Made by a program: the position numbers and the translations under genes. Positions 8,247-21,716 of a stretch of DNA of 64,000 bases are shown piece after piece. Source of the DNA: an uncultured Kocuria sp. (lineage in GTDB: Bacteria > Actinomycetota > Actinomycetes > Actinomycetales > Micrococcaceae); NCBI RefSeq assembly GCF_947500125.1, contig NZ_CANMRA010000015.1, positions 33,303 to 97,302 of the forward strand, read 5' to 3'. Under the pieces are notes generated by a model that was not told the DNA's origin, ran no database searches, and was given only the letters and a program-made list of their open reading frames with translations. Positions within the stretch are counted from its first letter, which is position 1. Each line of letters opens with the position of its first letter.

Positions 8247-9371
8247 GTGAAGTTCTCCGTCGAACGCGATGTTCTCGCCGAGGCCGTCACCTGGACCGCA
8301 CGGTCCCTCTCTCCTCGGCCCCCGGTCCCCGTGCTGTCCGGTCTGCTCATCCGCGCGGAGGGCGGTCAGCTGTCCATCGCGAGCTTCGACTACGAGATCT
8401 CGGCCCGGCTCTCGATCAGCGCCGACGTCCAGGAGGAGGGCACCACTCTCGTCTCGGGCCGGCTGCTCGCGGACATCTGCCGGTCCCTGCCCTCCGCCCC
8501 GGTCGAGGTGCACGCCGACGAGGGCAAGGTGACCCTGACCTGCCGGTCCTCCCGGTTCAACCTCGCCGCCATGCCGGTCGCCGACTACCCCGAGCTCCCC
8601 GCCCTGCCGGACGTCTCCGGCGTGGTGGCCGGCGACGAGTTCGCCCACGCCGTGGCGCAGGTCAACATCGCGGCGAGCAAGGACGACACCCTGCCCATCC
8701 TCACCGGCGTCCGGGTGGAGATCGAGGGCGAGAAGATGACGCTGCTCGCCACGGACCGGTACCGGCTCGCGATGCGCGAGCTCACCTGGCGGCCCAGTGC
8801 CCAGGACATTTCGACGGCCGCCCTGATCAAGGCCCGCACCCTCAACGACATCGCCAAGACCCTCGGCCCGGCCGGTGACATCAACATCGCGCTGTCCGAC
8901 TCCGCGGAGCTCGTCGGCTTCGAGTCCGGCGGCCGCCGCACCACGAGCCTGCTCATCGACGGCGAGTACCCCAAGATCCGTTCGCTGTTCCCGGAGCACA
9001 CGCCGATCACCGCCGCGGTGCGCACCACGGAGCTCGTCGAGGCCGTCCGTCGCGTCTCGCTCGTGGCCGAGCGCAACACCCCCGTGCGCCTGGCCTTCAC
9101 CCAGGGCCAGGTGGCGCTGGACGCCGGGACCGGTGAGGACGCCCAGGCCTCGGAGGTCCTCGACGCGCACCTCACGGGCGACGACATCACCGTGGCGTTC
9201 AACCCGACGTATCTGTCCGAGGGCCTGCACGCCTTCGACTCCGACTACGTCCGGTTCTCCTTCACCGCCCCGCCCAAGCCGGCCGTGCTCTCCGCCCAGG
9301 CCGAGCCCGAGGGCGAGGACAAGGACGACTACAAGTACCTGCTGATGCCGGTGCGGCTCCCCAGCCAGTGA
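8247..9371 (+). CDS. dnaN: DNA polymerase III sliding clamp (beta subunit)
   Basis: DnaN forms the dimeric ring that tethers DNA polymerase III and repair polymerases to DNA. The 374-residue product has the usual family length. It starts at GTG 8247 (MKFSVERDVLAEAVTW) with AAGGCAGC upstream, and shows the three-domain clamp pattern including LPILTGVRVEIEG and ATDRYRLAMREL in the middle, and a C-terminus ending YLLMPVRLPSQ. It follows oriC directly and precedes recF by 36 bp; no gnd gene lies between them. Confidence 0.97.
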   Translation: MKFSVERDVLAEAVTWTARSLSPRPPVPVLSGLLIRAEGGQLSIASFDYEISARLSISADVQEEGTTLVSGRLLADICRSLPSAPVEVHADEGKVTLTCRSSRFNLAAMPVADYPELPALPDVSGVVAGDEFAHAVAQVNIAASKDDTLPILTGVRVEIEGEKMTLLATDRYRLAMRELTWRPSAQDISTAALIKARTLNDIAKTLGPAGDINIALSDSAELVGFESGGRRTTSLLIDGEYPKIRSLFPEHTPITAAVRTTELVEAVRRVSLVAERNTPVRLAFTQGQVALDAGTGEDAQASEVLDAHLTGDDITVAFNPTYLSEGLHAFDSDYVRFSFTAPPKPAVLSAQAEPEGEDKDDYKYLLMPVRLPSQ

Positions 9372-9407
9372 CCGGCCGGCCCGGAACCGGAAGCTGCTGA
9401 TCCCGGC

Positions 9408-10628
9408 GTGTTCGTCGACCATCTCTCGCTGCTCGACTACCGGACGTATGCCCATCTGGACATACGTCTCGCTCCCGGGACCACCGTGTTCCTGGGGCCC
9501 AACGGCGTGGGCAAGACGAACATCGTCGAGGCCCTGGACTACACGGCGGGCCTCTCCTCCCACCGCGTGTCCTCCGACGGGCCGCTGATCCGCTTCGGCG
9601 CCGAGCGCGCGATCGTCCGCGTCCGGGTGCGGCGCGGCGGGCAGCAGACCGTCCTGGAGCTCGAGCTCAACGACGGCCGCGCCAACCGGGTGCGCATCAA
9701 CCGGGCCTCCCCGGTGCGGGCCCGGGACGCCCTGGGCATCGTGCGGACCGTCCTGTTCTCCCCGGAGGACCTGGCCCTGGTAAAGGGCGACCCCTCCCAC
9801 CGCAGGCGCTTCCTCGACGACCTCGCGAAGTCCATGCGCCCGGTCCTCGCCGGGACCCTGGCCGACTACGAGAAGGTGCTCAGGCAGCGCAACGCGCTGC
9901 TGAAGTCCGCCCGCCGCAGCGGCCGGTTCACGGACACCCACCGGTCGACCCTCGCCGCGTGGAACGACCAGTTCGCCCGCGCCGGGGCCGGCATCCTGCA
10001 CGCGCGCCTGCAGCTCATCGACGCCCTGGCGCCCCAGGTCGCGACCGCCTACGGCCAACTCACGGACGGGAGCAAGAGGACGACGCTGCGCTACGTGTCC
10101 TCGGTCCTGCCCGAGAGCGCGGCCGGGGACGTCGAACGACTGCGCGGGTTCACCCCGGCCGACCTCCACCAGCTGATCCTCGACGCGTGCGAGGTCTCGG
10201 AGCAGCGGGAGCTCGAGCGGGGGATGACGCTCGTGGGCCCGCACCGCGACGAGCTCGAGCTGCTGCTCGGTGAGGCTCCGGCCCGGGGCTACGCCTCGCA
10301 CGGCGAGACCTGGTCCTACGCCCTCGCGCTCCGGCTCGGCTCCTGGTACGTGCACCTCGCGGACGACCCCACGGAGGGCGCGGCACCGATCCTCGTCCTG
10401 GACGACGTGTTCGCGGAGCTCGACGCCCGCCGCCGCAGCCGCCTCGCCGCGATCGTGGCCTCCGCGGAGCAGGTGCTCGTGACCGCCGCGGTCGAGGAGG
10501 ACCTGCCGGCCGAGCTCGTCGCCGGTCCGCACGACGTCGTGCGGGTGGGCCCCGGCACAGCCGTCCGGGACGACGAGCCGGCGCCCGCAAACACCGGTCC
10601 GGAGCCCGGGGAGGCGTCGTCGTCGTGA
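9408..10628 (+). CDS. recF: DNA replication/repair ATPase RecF
   Basis: RecF is an SMC-like ATPase that helps load RecA at gaps in damaged DNA. Start GTG 9408 gives MFVDHLSLLDYRTYAHLDIR; Walker A is FLGPNGVGKTN at about residues 29-39, and the ABC-type signature and Walker B segment LVLDDVFAELDARRRSRL lies near residue 330. The length of 406 is a little above the usual 360-400 because of an acidic, Pro-rich tail. The stop overlaps the following DUF721 gene by four bases (GTGA). Confidence 0.96.
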   Translation: MFVDHLSLLDYRTYAHLDIRLAPGTTVFLGPNGVGKTNIVEALDYTAGLSSHRVSSDGPLIRFGAERAIVRVRVRRGGQQTVLELELNDGRANRVRINRASPVRARDALGIVRTVLFSPEDLALVKGDPSHRRRFLDDLAKSMRPVLAGTLADYEKVLRQRNALLKSARRSGRFTDTHRSTLAAWNDQFARAGAGILHARLQLIDALAPQVATAYGQLTDGSKRTTLRYVSSVLPESAAGDVERLRGFTPADLHQLILDACEVSEQRELERGMTLVGPHRDELELLLGEAPARGYASHGETWSYALALRLGSWYVHLADDPTEGAAPILVLDDVFAELDARRRSRLAAIVASAEQVLVTAAVEEDLPAELVAGPHDVVRVGPGTAVRDDEPAPANTGPEPGEASSS

Positions 10629-11305
10629 CCGGGCCCGAGCGGGGGGACCGCCGTCCCGGTCCCGACGAGCCCGACGGGTGGCCCGTCCCCGAGCCGCCCG
10701 TTCCCGAGGCGAACGTCGTGCGGATCGAGGACGAGATCGACGCACCGGCGGCGCTGCTCACCCGGATGCGCCACGCCGCGGAGGCCCGCGGGGACGGCCG
10801 GCTCCACGGAGCCGCCGCGCGGCGCAACCTCAAGGGCTTCGGCGCGGCCATGGAGTCGGCCACCGCGTCGCCCGCCGAGCGCCTCGGACGCCGGGGCAAC
10901 GACGTGGACCCGAGGGCGCTCGGCGGGTACTCCGGAGCAGGGCGCTCCGCCCGCGACCCCCGGGGCGTCGGCTCGGTGCTGGACGGGCTCGTGTCCGGCC
11001 GCGGCTGGAAGGCGCCGGTCGCCGTGGGCTCGGTGCTCTCCCGCTGGGACGACCTCGTGGGTCCGGGCATCGCCGGGCACTGCCGGCCGGAGAGCTTCGA
11101 CGAGACCGTGGTGCGGGTCCGGTGCGACTCGACCGCCTACGCGGCGAACCTCCGGCTCATGGTTCCGCAGCTGCTGCGCATGTTCGACGAGCACCTGGGG
11201 GAGGGCATCGTCACCCGGATCGAGATCCTCGGCCCCACGGCCCCGAGCTGGAAGCGCGGCCGCCGCTCGGTGCAGGGCCGCGGGCCCCGCGACACCTACG
11301 GATGA
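10625..11305 (+). CDS. DUF721 protein, DciA-like replicative helicase loader
   Basis: DUF721 (DciA) proteins are the helicase-loading partners of DnaB in bacteria without DnaC or DnaI. The 226-residue product has a charged, disordered N-terminal half (about 110 residues) and a conserved C-terminal domain containing VLSRWDDLVGPGIAGHCRPE, RCDSTAYAANLRLM and HLGEGIVTRIEILGP. The GTG start overlaps the recF stop by four bases. A location between recF and gyrB is standard in actinobacteria. The family call is firm; the loader role is inferred from characterised DciA homologues. Confidence 0.88.
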   Translation: MTGPERGDRRPGPDEPDGWPVPEPPVPEANVVRIEDEIDAPAALLTRMRHAAEARGDGRLHGAAARRNLKGFGAAMESATASPAERLGRRGNDVDPRALGGYSGAGRSARDPRGVGSVLDGLVSGRGWKAPVAVGSVLSRWDDLVGPGIAGHCRPESFDETVVRVRCDSTAYAANLRLMVPQLLRMFDEHLGEGIVTRIEILGPTAPSWKRGRRSVQGRGPRDTYG

Positions 11306-13743
<2,438 letters not shown>

Positions 13744-13833
13744 TCCGCGACATATGTCTCGTCCGGCATGCAATGGCCGGGGGCGGGACCTGCGCAGGAC
13801 ACCGAGGACCAGCAGACAGAACGGAAAGACCGC

Positions 13834-16523
<2,690 letters not shown>

Positions 16524-16527
<4 letters not shown>

Positions 16528-17138
16528 GCTCGAGTTCCGGCTCCAACGCCGCCGGCAAGTCCGGACGCGCCCCCCTCGCGTCCGCGCCCCGGACGGGGAC
16601 CGGGGCGCCGTCCGGGACGGCGAGGCCCTCGACGAGCGCCCGGACCGCGCCGAAGCCGGCGAAGTCCGGCTCCGGACCGGCCCGGTCGGGTCCCACCGCG
16701 TCCGGCTCCGCCCCGGCCAAGAGCTCCAGGCCCGCGAGCTCCACGAAGGGCCTGGTCCGCCCGGCCCCGCGCCCCCGGGTGCGCCGGGCCCGGCTCGTGG
16801 TCTCGAAGGTGGACACCTGGTCGGTGCTCAAGCTCGCGTTCCTGCTGTCGGTCGCGCTGGGGATCATCACCGTGGTCGCCGCGGTGGTGCTGTGGATCGT
16901 CCTGGACCTCACCGGCCTGTTCGACGGGATCAACGAGCTGCTCGGGATGCTGGGTGGCGCGGGCGGGGCCCTGGACATCAAGGACTTCCTGTCCCTGGGC
17001 CAGATCGCGATCTTCGCGACCATCGTCTCCGTGGTCAACGTCATCCTGCTGACCGCCCTGTCGGTGCTCGCAGCGCTCCTGTACAACATCGCGGCGGCCC
17101 TCGTGGGCGGGATCGGGCTCACCCTCACGGACGACTGA
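16524..17138 (+). CDS. DUF3566 membrane protein
   Basis: This 204-residue protein of unknown function is almost always encoded next to gyrA in actinobacteria. Residues 1-85 are Ser/Ala/Pro/Gly-rich and basic, with no fold visible. They are followed by [20 protein letters not shown], a first transmembrane helix ([20 protein letters not shown]), an extracytoplasmic loop ([15 protein letters not shown]) and a second hydrophobic stretch ([20 protein letters not shown]). The ATG overlaps the gyrA stop by four bases. Its operon position hints at a link to cell-envelope or nucleoid function, but that is speculation. Confidence 0.88.
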
Positions 17139-17175
17139 TCCGGCGCGGACGCGGGAGACCGGCCCGGCCGGGGAT

Positions 17176-17204
17176 TTGGCACGGGTCGGCAACTCCGGTA
17201 TCGT
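17176..17204 (+). promoter_or_regulatory. Promoter of the tRNA-Ile gene
   Basis: TTGGCA (17176-17181) and TATCGT (17199-17204) are separated by 17 bp, 28 bp upstream of the tRNA. It probably also serves the small peptide gene and tRNA-Ala downstream. Confidence 0.7.
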
Positions 17205-17232
17205 TTCTTCTCGGTCCGCAAGGGCCGCAAGA

Positions 17233-17306
17233 GGGCGTATAGCTCAGACGGTTAGAGCGCTTCGCTGATAACGAAGAGGTCCCAGGTTCAATTCCTGGTA
17301 CGCCCA
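17233..17306 (+). tRNA. tRNA-Ile (GAT anticodon)
   Basis: The 74-nt cloverleaf has acceptor arms GGGCGTA / TACGCCC, a D-arm around AGCTCAGACGGTTAGAGC, anticodon GAT at 17267-17269 in a TTCGCTGATAACGAA stem-loop, and a T-arm CCAGGTTCAATTCCTGG. The discriminator is A and the 3' CCA is not encoded. Confidence 0.97.
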
Positions 17307-17339
17307 CGGTTGCCCTTTTCCGCAGGTCAGGAGGCAGGC

Positions 17340-17462
17340 GTGAACAGGAAAGTGGCTGCGGCCCTCGCCCTGGTCGGGGCGTCGGTCGCGGTGCTCACCA
17401 AGCTGCGGGAGGCCGACGCCGACAGGTCCGCCTGGGCGGACGCCACCGACGAGGTGGAGTAG
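17340..17462 (+). CDS. DLW-39 family small protein
   Basis: A 40-codon gene lies between the two tRNAs. Its GTG at 17340 follows AGGAGG with a good 6-nt spacer. The product reads VNRKVAAALALVGASVAVLT, then KLREADADRSAWADATDEVE: a short hydrophobic helix followed by an acidic tail. The size, the position beside gyrA and tRNA-Ile/Ala, and the W-A-x-A-T-D ending resemble the DLW-39 family of actinobacteria, whose function is unknown. The usual D-L-W triplet appears here as S-A-W. Confidence 0.8.
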   Translation: MNRKVAAALALVGASVAVLTKLREADADRSAWADATDEVE

Positions 17463-17474
17463 CCCGGACACCGC

Positions 17475-17550
17475 GGGGACGTGGCGCAATTGGTAGCGCA
17501 TCTGCTTTGCAAGCAGAGGGTTAGGGGTTCGAGTCCCCTCGTCTCCACCA
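17475..17550 (+). tRNA. tRNA-Ala (TGC anticodon)
   Basis: Acceptor arms GGGGACG / CGTCTCC (one G-T pair), D-arm TGGCGCAATTGGTAGCGCA, anticodon TGC at 17508-17510 within CTGCTTTGCAAGCAG, and T-arm AGGGGTTCGAGTCCCCT. The discriminator A is followed by an encoded CCA (17548-17550). Confidence 0.97.
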
Positions 17551-17554
17551 CATC

Positions 17555-17588
17555 GGATCCCGATCGAGCACACGCTCGGTCGGGATCC
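17555..17588 (+). terminator. Terminator after tRNA-Ala
   Basis: A 15-bp stem, GGATCCCGATCGAGC / GCTCGGTCGGGATCC with one G-T pair, and loop ACAC, four bases after the encoded CCA. It probably ends the tRNA transcript. Confidence 0.75.
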
Positions 17589-17744
17589 CGTCGTCTCCGG
17601 ACCGGGTCACCGCGCAGGCTCCGCACCAGGGCTCTCCGCACGTCGGAGCGGGGATCTCGTGGCAGACTGGGCGCGTCCCCGCTCGTCCTCCTGGCGAGCT
17701 CCCCGGCCGCAGCCGGCTGAGCCGCCCGGAACCCAGGAGAAGCC

Positions 17745-19064
17745 ATGCCCCGAGACGACTTCGCCGACAAGGCGCTCACCCCCCTGCCGGGCATCGACCC
17801 CGGCGAACCGCTCGAGAAGGTCAGCGGCTGGAAGGTCGTGGGACCGGGACTGGTGGTCGCGGCCACCGGTGTGGGCGCCGCGGACCTCGTGGCCACGCTC
17901 ACCGCCGGTTCCCGGTTCGGCTACGGCCTGCTCTGGGCGGTCGTGCTCGGCACGGTCCTGAAGATCATCCTCGTCGAGGGCGCCGGGCGGTACTCCCTGG
18001 CCACCGGGCGCACCATCTTCGAGGGATGGCGCTCCCTGGGCCGGTGGACCACCGTCTACTTCGGCCCCTACATCATCATCTGGGGGTTCGTCTACGGCGC
18101 TACCGCCATGTCCTCGGCCGCCCTGCCGCTGGCGGCCCTGTTCCCGGTCCTGCCCCTGTGGGCGTGGGCGATCTTCATGGGACTGCTCGGCTTCTCCATG
18201 GTCTGGTTCGGCCGCTACGCCCTCGTGGAGCGGCTCGCCGCGCTCATGGTCGGCATCATGTTCGTCGTGGTCGTGGGGCTGGCGGTCATCGCGGTCCCGA
18301 ACGTCCCCGACATGATCCGCGGCTTCGTGCCGGTCATCCCGGAGGGCGGGCTGGTCTACACCCTCGCGCTGGCCGGCGGGATCGGCGGCACCATCACCCT
18401 GGCCGCCTACGGCTACTGGCTGCGGGAGAAGGGCTGGTACCGGCCGCGCTGGATGCGGGTGATGCAGCTGGACAACGCGGCCGCCTACACCGTCACGGGC
18501 ATCTTCGTGGTCGCGATGCTCATCGTGGGCGTCGAGGTGCTCTACTCCGCGGGCTACGCGATCAGCGCCGGGGACGAAGGACTGCTCGAACTGGGCGAGA
18601 TCCTCAAGGACCGCTACGGCGACGTCATCGGCACCGCGTTCCTCGTCGGCTTCTGGGCGGCGTCCTTCTCCTCGCTGGTCGGCGTGTGGTCCGGCGTCTC
18701 CCTGATGTTCGCCGATTTCTGGGGCAACATCCGCGGCAAGCACAGCGGGCACCCGGACACCGTGACCGGCGGCAAGTACTTCCGGTTCTACCTGCTGTGG
18801 CTGACGTTCCCGCCCATGCTCCTGTTCATGCTGGGCCGGCCGGTGTTCCTGATCCTCCTCTACGGCGTGCTGGGCGCCCTGTTCATGCCGTTCCTGGCCC
18901 TGACCCTGATCTGGCTGCTCAACACGCGGCGCACGCCCGAGCGCTGGCGCAACGGCGTCTTCACGAACGTCATGCTCGCCGTGTGCGTGGTGCTGTTCAC
19001 CGTGCTCGGCCTCTACCAGGCGTGGGACACGCTCCAGGACGTGATCGTCTGGTTCCAGGGCTGA
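17745..19064 (+). CDS. Nramp-family transporter (divergent)
   Basis: A 439-residue polytopic membrane protein with about 11 hydrophobic segments and the Nramp/NRAMP-related layout. The first helix is GPGLVVAATGVGAADLVATL (about residues 33-52), where classical manganese/iron Nramp proteins have a DPGN metal-binding motif. The sixth-helix region reads GGIGGTITLAAYGYW, where they have an M-P-H motif. Substrate therefore cannot be assigned; it could be a magnesium-type relative or another cation. AGGAGA precedes the ATG, and a strong hairpin follows the stop. It stands alone between the tRNA and a convergent gene. Confidence 0.82.
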   Translation: MPRDDFADKALTPLPGIDPGEPLEKVSGWKVVGPGLVVAATGVGAADLVATLTAGSRFGYGLLWAVVLGTVLKIILVEGAGRYSLATGRTIFEGWRSLGRWTTVYFGPYIIIWGFVYGATAMSSAALPLAALFPVLPLWAWAIFMGLLGFSMVWFGRYALVERLAALMVGIMFVVVVGLAVIAVPNVPDMIRGFVPVIPEGGLVYTLALAGGIGGTITLAAYGYWLREKGWYRPRWMRVMQLDNAAAYTVTGIFVVAMLIVGVEVLYSAGYAISAGDEGLLELGEILKDRYGDVIGTAFLVGFWAASFSSLVGVWSGVSLMFADFWGNIRGKHSGHPDTVTGGKYFRFYLLWLTFPPMLLFMLGRPVFLILLYGVLGALFMPFLALTLIWLLNTRRTPERWRNGVFTNVMLAVCVVLFTVLGLYQAWDTLQDVIVWFQG

Positions 19065-19083
19065 GCGGCAGGTCCCCCGCAAC

Positions 19084-19125
19084 GGCAGAGGCCCCCGCTC
19101 CCTCCCGGGAGCGGGGGCCTCTGCC
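19084..19125. terminator. Bidirectional hairpin terminator
   Basis: Perfect 19-bp stem (19084-19102 with 19107-19125) around a four-base loop, between two convergent genes that stop at 19064 and 19140. It can serve both strands. Confidence 0.85.
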
Positions 19126-19139
19126 CGAACGGGCGGGGA

Positions 19140-20012
19140 TCAGGCCTCGTTCTCGTCCTTCTTGCCCTGGATCTGCTCCTTGACCTCGTGGATCGTGGTC
19201 TTGGCGTCGTCACCGACGGCCTTGGCGTTGTCCTTGACCTCGGAGGCCGCCTCCGAGACACCGCCGGACTGGCCGGCCGGGGTGGTCGCGTCCTTGACGT
19301 CGTCGACCTGCACGCCGGTGCCGGCGGCCACGGTGGACTGCTGGGCCACCGGGGACGCGGTCACGCGCGGGGACGTGGCCGCGGGGGTCTTCCAGGGGTC
19401 CTCGACGGGGCGCGACGCCTTCCAGGCGGCCACGCCGGCGACACCACCGGCCACGAGCAGGCCCAGCAGCAGCAGGCCCTTGTGGGACTTCTCGGCCTTC
19501 TTCTGCTGCTTGGCGTAGTCCTTGGCGACCTTCGCGGCGGCCTTCTTCGCGTTCGCCACGGCCTTCTTGTCACCGGTGAGCTTGGCGACGATGGCCTCGA
19601 GCTGCTCCGGGGTGTCCGCGTCGGCGAACTTGCCCGCCAGCAGGGCGGCGGCGCCGGCGTACTTCGCCTGCATCGCGGCACGGCTCTCGGAGGCGCGGTC
19701 GGCGGCCTTCGCAGCCACGGGGCCCGCGGTCTTGGCGGCCTTCGCCGCGACCGGGGCGGTCACCGCGGCCGCCTTCAGCTTCGCGGAGTCGGAGAACTCG
19801 TGCGCACGGCCCAGTCCCTCCTGGACCTTGGGGCCGGCGGTCGCGACGCCACCGGCCAGGGCCGCGGCACCCGCCTCAACGCTGTGCTGGAGCCGGGGCG
19901 CGAGATCACCGATCTCCTTGGACGCCCACTTCCCGGCGTCCAGGACCTTGCTCTCCGTGGCCTTCTGCGCCGCGACGGCCTTCTTCTCGCTCTTGGACTT
20001 CTTGAAGCTCAT
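19140..20012 (-). CDS. YtxH-like Ala/Lys-rich membrane protein, function unknown
   Basis: The 290-residue product starts at ATG 20012 (MSFKKSKSEKKAVAAQ) with GAGGAGGG about 9 nt upstream. The N-terminal two-thirds is helical and very rich in Ala and Lys. One transmembrane helix (GLLLLGLLVAGGVAGVAAW) lies near residue 190. The outer tail is Thr/Ala/Asp/Lys-rich and resembles apolipophorin/YtxH-type stress proteins. No catalytic motif is visible. It is divergent from the cyclophilin gene. The family call is weak; the membrane topology is a safer statement. Confidence 0.75.
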   Translation of the reverse strand: MSFKKSKSEKKAVAAQKATESKVLDAGKWASKEIGDLAPRLQHSVEAGAAALAGGVATAGPKVQEGLGRAHEFSDSAKLKAAAVTAPVAAKAAKTAGPVAAKAADRASESRAAMQAKYAGAAALLAGKFADADTPEQLEAIVAKLTGDKKAVANAKKAAAKVAKDYAKQQKKAEKSHKGLLLLGLLVAGGVAGVAAWKASRPVEDPWKTPAATSPRVTASPVAQQSTVAAGTGVQVDDVKDATTPAGQSGGVSEAASEVKDNAKAVGDDAKTTIHEVKEQIQGKKDENEA

Positions 20013-20171
20013 GAATCCATCCCTCCTCGGGTCGTGACAATCCACTGTCAGCATACGGGCAGAGCCGTCATGGCAGGAGGGTGCCCCGCGCAATCCCGGG
20101 CCTTTTCACTGTGCGCTGAACCCCGTGACCCCGCCGGGGAGGGCCTCCGGGCGCCGTGCAAGAATGAGCGC

Positions 20172-20717
20172 ATGACTTCTGCCATTCCCACCGCCAAGGC
20201 GACCATCCACACGAACCACGGCGACATCGTCGTGAATCTGTTCGGCAACCACGCCCCGAAGACCGTCAAGAACTTCATCGGCCTCTCGGACGGCACCCAG
20301 GAGTGGAGCGACCCGCGCACCGGCGAGAAGCAGACCGGGCCCCTGTACAAGGACGTGGTCTTCCACCGCATCATCCGCGACTTCATGATCCAGGGCGGGG
20401 ACCCCCTCGGCCAGGGCATCGGCGGACCGGGCTACGAGTTCGACGACGAGATCCACCCCGAGCTCGACTTCAACGAGCCCTACATCCTGGCGATGGCCAA
20501 CGCCGGCAAGCGCAACGGCAAGGGCACCAACGGGTCCCAGTTCTTCATCACCACCGCTCCCACCACCTGGTTGCAGGGCAAGCACACGATCTTCGGCGAG
20601 GTCGCCGACGACGCCTCCCGGAAGGTCGTCGACGAGCTCAACAACGTCCGCACCGGCGGCATGGACCGCCCGGTCGAGGACTGCGTGGTCACCTCGATCG
20701 ACGTCGAGCAGCTCTAG
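20172..20717 (+). CDS. Peptidyl-prolyl cis-trans isomerase (cyclophilin)
   Basis: Cyclophilins catalyse proline cis/trans isomerisation during protein folding. The 181-residue product has no signal peptide, so it is cytosolic. It contains the catalytic-site segments VVFHRIIRDFMIQGGDP, GTNGSQFFITTAPTTWLQGK and HTIFGEV, with the conserved active-site Arg, Gln and Trp in place. The start is ATG 20172; a nearby ATG at 20164 is in another frame. Downstream lies a strong terminator and then a rhomboid gene, the usual Micrococcaceae neighbourhood. Confidence 0.95.
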   Translation: MTSAIPTAKATIHTNHGDIVVNLFGNHAPKTVKNFIGLSDGTQEWSDPRTGEKQTGPLYKDVVFHRIIRDFMIQGGDPLGQGIGGPGYEFDDEIHPELDFNEPYILAMANAGKRNGKGTNGSQFFITTAPTTWLQGKHTIFGEVADDASRKVVDELNNVRTGGMDRPVEDCVVTSIDVEQL

Positions 20718-20763
20718 ATCCGAGCAGTCTCCCCGTCCCGGCGCCGCCGGGACGGGGACCAGC

Positions 20764-20803
20764 GGCGCAGGCCCGTCCGGAGCGATCCGGACGGGCCTGC
20801 GCC
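20764..20803 (+). terminator. Terminator after the cyclophilin gene
   Basis: Perfect 18-bp stem (20764-20781 with 20786-20803) capped by GCGA, preceded by a smaller GTCCCGGC / GCCGGGAC hairpin. There is no long T run. Confidence 0.8.
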
Positions 20804-20864
20804 GTTCCCGTCCAGTCCACCCCGTCCAGCGATCCGGGCCCGGTCCGGCCCAGGAGGAGTTCCA

Positions 20865-21665
20865 GTGAGCGGCGAGCGACCGCAGTACGGCGCGTCCACC
20901 GGAGGAGAGATCCCGGTGTGCCCGCGCCACCCAGACCGGCCGGCGTACGTGACGTGCCAGCGCTGCGGCCGGCCGACGTGCCCGGAGTGCCAGCGCACGG
21001 CCGCGGTGGGCGTCCACTGCGTCGACTGCGTGCAGGAGGCGACGCGCTCGCGCCCGGCGGTGCGCACGAGCCTCGGCGGCCGGGCGGCCCAGGGCTCCCC
21101 GATGCTCGTCACGTGGTGGCTCATCGGCGCCAACGCGGTGGTCTACGCGCTGCAGTGGCTCGTGCAGGCGGCGGGGGTGAGCCTGCTGCAGCTGTTCGCC
21201 TACGCCCCCGTGACCACGACCTCCGAGCCCTGGCGGATGCTCACGAGCGGGTTCCTGCACTCGATGTCCAGTCCGCTGCACCTGCTCCTGAACATGTACA
21301 TGCTCTACCTCTTCGGGCGGATGCTCGAGCCGGCACTGGGCCGCGGCCGGTTCCTGCTGCTGTTCCTGCTCTCCGTCCTGGGCGGCTCCGTGGGCGTCCT
21401 GCTGCTGTCGCACCCCCTCAGCCTCGTGGTCGGCGCGTCCGGGGGCGTCTTCGGCCTCTTCGGCGCCCTGTTCGTGCTGCAGCGCCACCTGGGGCAGTCC
21501 ATCACGCCGATCGCGGTGCTGATCGGCGTGAACGTCGTCTTCGGCTTCCTCTTCCCCGGCATCGCCTGGCAGGCGCACCTGGGCGGGCTCGTCACGGGGG
21601 CCCTGGTCGCCTTCGGCTACACGCTCGCTACCCGCCGGGGCCGCGGCGCCGGCCGCCGCCGGTGA
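20865..21665 (+). CDS. Rhomboid family intramembrane serine protease
   Basis: Rhomboids cleave membrane proteins within the bilayer using a Ser-His dyad. The 266-residue product starts at GTG 20865 after AGGAGG. The N-terminus carries a zinc-ribbon/B-box-like cluster (CPRHPDRPAYVTCQRCGRPT, then CPECQ and HCVDC). About six transmembrane helices follow. The catalytic Ser lies in GASGGVFG near residue 190 and the His in WQAHLGGL near residue 238. The basic tail is typical. Substrates are unknown. Confidence 0.93.
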   Translation: MSGERPQYGASTGGEIPVCPRHPDRPAYVTCQRCGRPTCPECQRTAAVGVHCVDCVQEATRSRPAVRTSLGGRAAQGSPMLVTWWLIGANAVVYALQWLVQAAGVSLLQLFAYAPVTTTSEPWRMLTSGFLHSMSSPLHLLLNMYMLYLFGRMLEPALGRGRFLLLFLLSVLGGSVGVLLLSHPLSLVVGASGGVFGLFGALFVLQRHLGQSITPIAVLIGVNVVFGFLFPGIAWQAHLGGLVTGALVAFGYTLATRRGRGAGRRR

Positions 21666-21716
21666 CGCCGTTCCCGCACCCGCCCACTGGGCCCCGCGCG
21701 CCGAGGGCGGGGCGTG

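Noticed and set aside
20764..20803. Perfect inverted repeats as CRISPR or mobile-element ends
   Set aside because: These long hairpins (also at 19084, 30423, 42448 and 35197) are single, at gene ends, differ in sequence and have no spacer series or transposase; they are terminators.
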